Origin: CBDEUK01 sp965250225
GTDB taxonomy: Bacteria > Pseudomonadota > Gammaproteobacteria > Eutrophobiales > Eutrophobiaceae
Length of the DNA stretch: 64,000 bases
Assembly (NCBI GenBank): GCA_965250225.1
Contig: CBDFNQ010000023.1
Span: 29,862 to 93,861 of the forward strand
Reading direction: 5' to 3'
Part shown: piece after piece, positions 63,009 through 64,000 of the stretch
Layout of the letters: every line of letters begins with the position of its first letter
Numbering within the stretch: position 1 is the first letter of the stretch
Position numbers and translations under genes: made by a program
The notes under the pieces: model-generated
What the model was told of the DNA's origin: nothing
Seen by the model: only the letters and a program-made list of their open reading frames with translations
Database searches by the model: none

Positions 63009-63300
63009 TTTGCGCTCAGCACCCCCGCCATGGTGAGCGCACTTTCTAAAAAATCATTTTCCAAGGTTAATTCACCAATCTTGGCGTGCAGGATTTTGAC
63101 ATCAAGCGGCGGTTCCTTAGATGTATGACCCTTCTCGAATACTTCAGCTGCTTGTTCCACTGGGTGATCTGGTTGGGATGGACATCAAACTTCTGTGATA
63201 GCTCTGCGACGGTCTGTTCGCCTTTAATTGCCGCCAGTGCCACTTTGGACTTAAAGGCCGGTGAGTGATTCCTGCGTGGTCTTCTGTTCAGAATAAGCTC
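63009..63300 (-). pseudogene. IS3-family OrfA remnant
   Basis: The minus strand encodes RRNHSPAFKSKVALAAIKGEQ, TVAELSQKFDVHPNQITQWNKQ and, after a frame change near the AAGCAGCTGAAG stretch, VFEKGHTSKEPPLDVKILHAKI. This is the helix-turn-helix OrfA of an IS3 element. No start codon is present in the right frame. It ends with TGA overlapping the OrfB start (AAAATGATG), the normal -1 frameshift zone. Confidence 0.75.
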
Positions 63301-63404
63301 CTGTTTGTTCTGGCATTAACATGCCTGATTTAAGGATGCTTATCCACTTATAGCAGTGTTCAGATTTCTGGAGCCAGCTCTTTAGTATAAATTTAGTCTT
63401 AGCT

Positions 63405-64000
63405 CTAATTCCCGAACACGTCAGAAAGATCGATTGATGATGATGTTTCCACCAAATTTAATTTACTTTCTATTTCCAATAAATGTTCATTCATTGAATC
63501 AATAGCCTTTTCTAGCTCATTGTTTGCAATAAAATCAATGATTTCCTTATGATCATGATTAGCACATCCAGGTGAACCGGGGGCTTCATATAACGCAACA
63601 ATTAATGTAGTTCTTGTTACTAGTTCGTTCAAAAATTGTGAAAGAATGCGGTTTGGTTGTAGACTGGCAAGAAGTATATGAAATTCACCAGAAAGCCTAA
63701 CAACAGTGCGCCGGTCACCGTTTTTACTTGCCTTATTTTCTTCAGCAATATGTTTTTTCAATTGTTTAAGATGGTTTTTAGTGATGCAATTAACAACTTC
63801 AACCATAATGGCATGTTCAATAATTTTTCTGGTCATAAACACATCACGTGTTTCTTCGATAGACGGGCAGGCTATAATCGCCCCACGGTTTGGTCTTATT
63901 TCAACAATATTTTTTTGGCCTAATCGAAATAACGCTTTTCTTATTACTGTTCTGCTAACACCAAAAAAATTACTGAATGAGGCTTCTGTTAGTTTTGTGC
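63405..64000 (-). CDS. GntR-family regulator with FCD ligand domain (5' end outside the window)
   Basis: The frame is open to the window edge. It encodes a winged helix (KLTEASFSNFFGVSRTVIRKALFRLGQ and NIVEIRPNRGAIIACPS, in part) and an FCD (FadR C-terminal) domain with RKIIEHAIMVEVV, FHILLASLQPN and NHDHKEIIDFIANNE carrying metal-binding His residues. FCD regulators respond to small organic acids. The start lies beyond base 64000. Target genes are probably further right. Confidence 0.85.
   Translation of the reverse strand, partial: TKLTEASFSNFFGVSRTVIRKALFRLGQKNIVEIRPNRGAIIACPSIEETRDVFMTRKIIEHAIMVEVVNCITKNHLKQLKKHIAEENKASKNGDRRTVVRLSGEFHILLASLQPNRILSQFLNELVTRTTLIVALYEAPGSPGCANHDHKEIIDFIANNELEKAIDSMNEHLLEIESKLNLVETSSSIDLSDVFGN

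Overview
The window reads as a chromosome segment of a gammaproteobacterium outside the Enterobacterales. The gene orders are typical of that class: hemA-prfA-prmC-moeB, lolB-ispE-tRNA-Gln-prs-rplY-pth-ychF, rpe-gph-trpE-trpG-trpD-trpC (the Pseudomonas-like order), dapF-DUF484-xerC, hslVU, DUF971-ubiE-ubiJ-ubiB and gpmI-envC-ctpA-yibQ facing rhodanese-secB-gpsA. Base composition is moderate and fairly AT-rich between genes. Starts include ATG, GTG and TTG. Codon use is standard, with TGA as a stop. I cannot name the genus.

Layout. 1-2.6 kb: the 3' end of a purM-like gene, a Sel1-repeat protein, an AEC transporter, dodecin and a zinc metallopeptidase. 2.6-3.1 kb: rpmB-rpmG with a terminator. 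3.3-6.7 kb: an island of mobile-element debris (a 5'-truncated REP-associated transposase, a frameshifted IS1182-type transposase, a ~220 bp MITE-like element and a second REP-associated transposase with an in-frame TGA). 6.8-12.5 kb: a methyltransferase, then the nitrogen regulon glnA, a DUF4124 protein and ntrB-ntrC, with two NtrC-type palindromes sharing one core. 12.5-17.5 kb (minus): hemA-prfA-prmC-moeB plus a lipase. 17.8-24.9 kb (plus): TPR lipoprotein, lolB, ispE, tRNA-Gln with two degenerate tRNA-like repeats, prs, rplY, pth, ychF. 24.9-25.5 kb: a MITE and a restriction-enzyme remnant. 25.7-30.6 kb: a class II aldolase, two paralogous membrane GGDEF-like/cupin proteins and a propeller lipoprotein. 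30.7-36 kb (minus): trp cluster with rpe and gph; trpC carries a frameshift. 36-47.1 kb (plus): hydrolase, SPFH/NfeD pair, dapF, DUF484, xerC, hslVU, and ubiquinone genes ending in an unknown lipoprotein. 47.1-56.4 kb (minus): GST, HAD-UbiA fusion, WD40 lipoprotein, peroxiredoxin, then envelope genes yibQ-ctpA-envC and gpmI. 56.7-62.1 kb: rhodanese, secB, gpsA, a MORN-repeat/C13 peptidase protein, trmL and a class 1B-like dihydroorotate dehydrogenase. 62.2-64 kb: a scar of fused IS5-like and IS3 remnants, then a GntR/FCD regulator running off the edge.

Most genes are housekeeping and form conserved operons for heme, tryptophan, ubiquinone, nitrogen control, translation and the cell envelope. 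The less ordinary content is the tandem degenerate GGDEF-cupin pair, the MORN-caspase-like protein, the duplicated tRNA-Gln fragments, a 158 bp foldback shared by two divergent genes, a long TC microsatellite and several mosaic insertion-sequence scars. I did not see a CRISPR array, a prophage or a clear multi-gene defence system.
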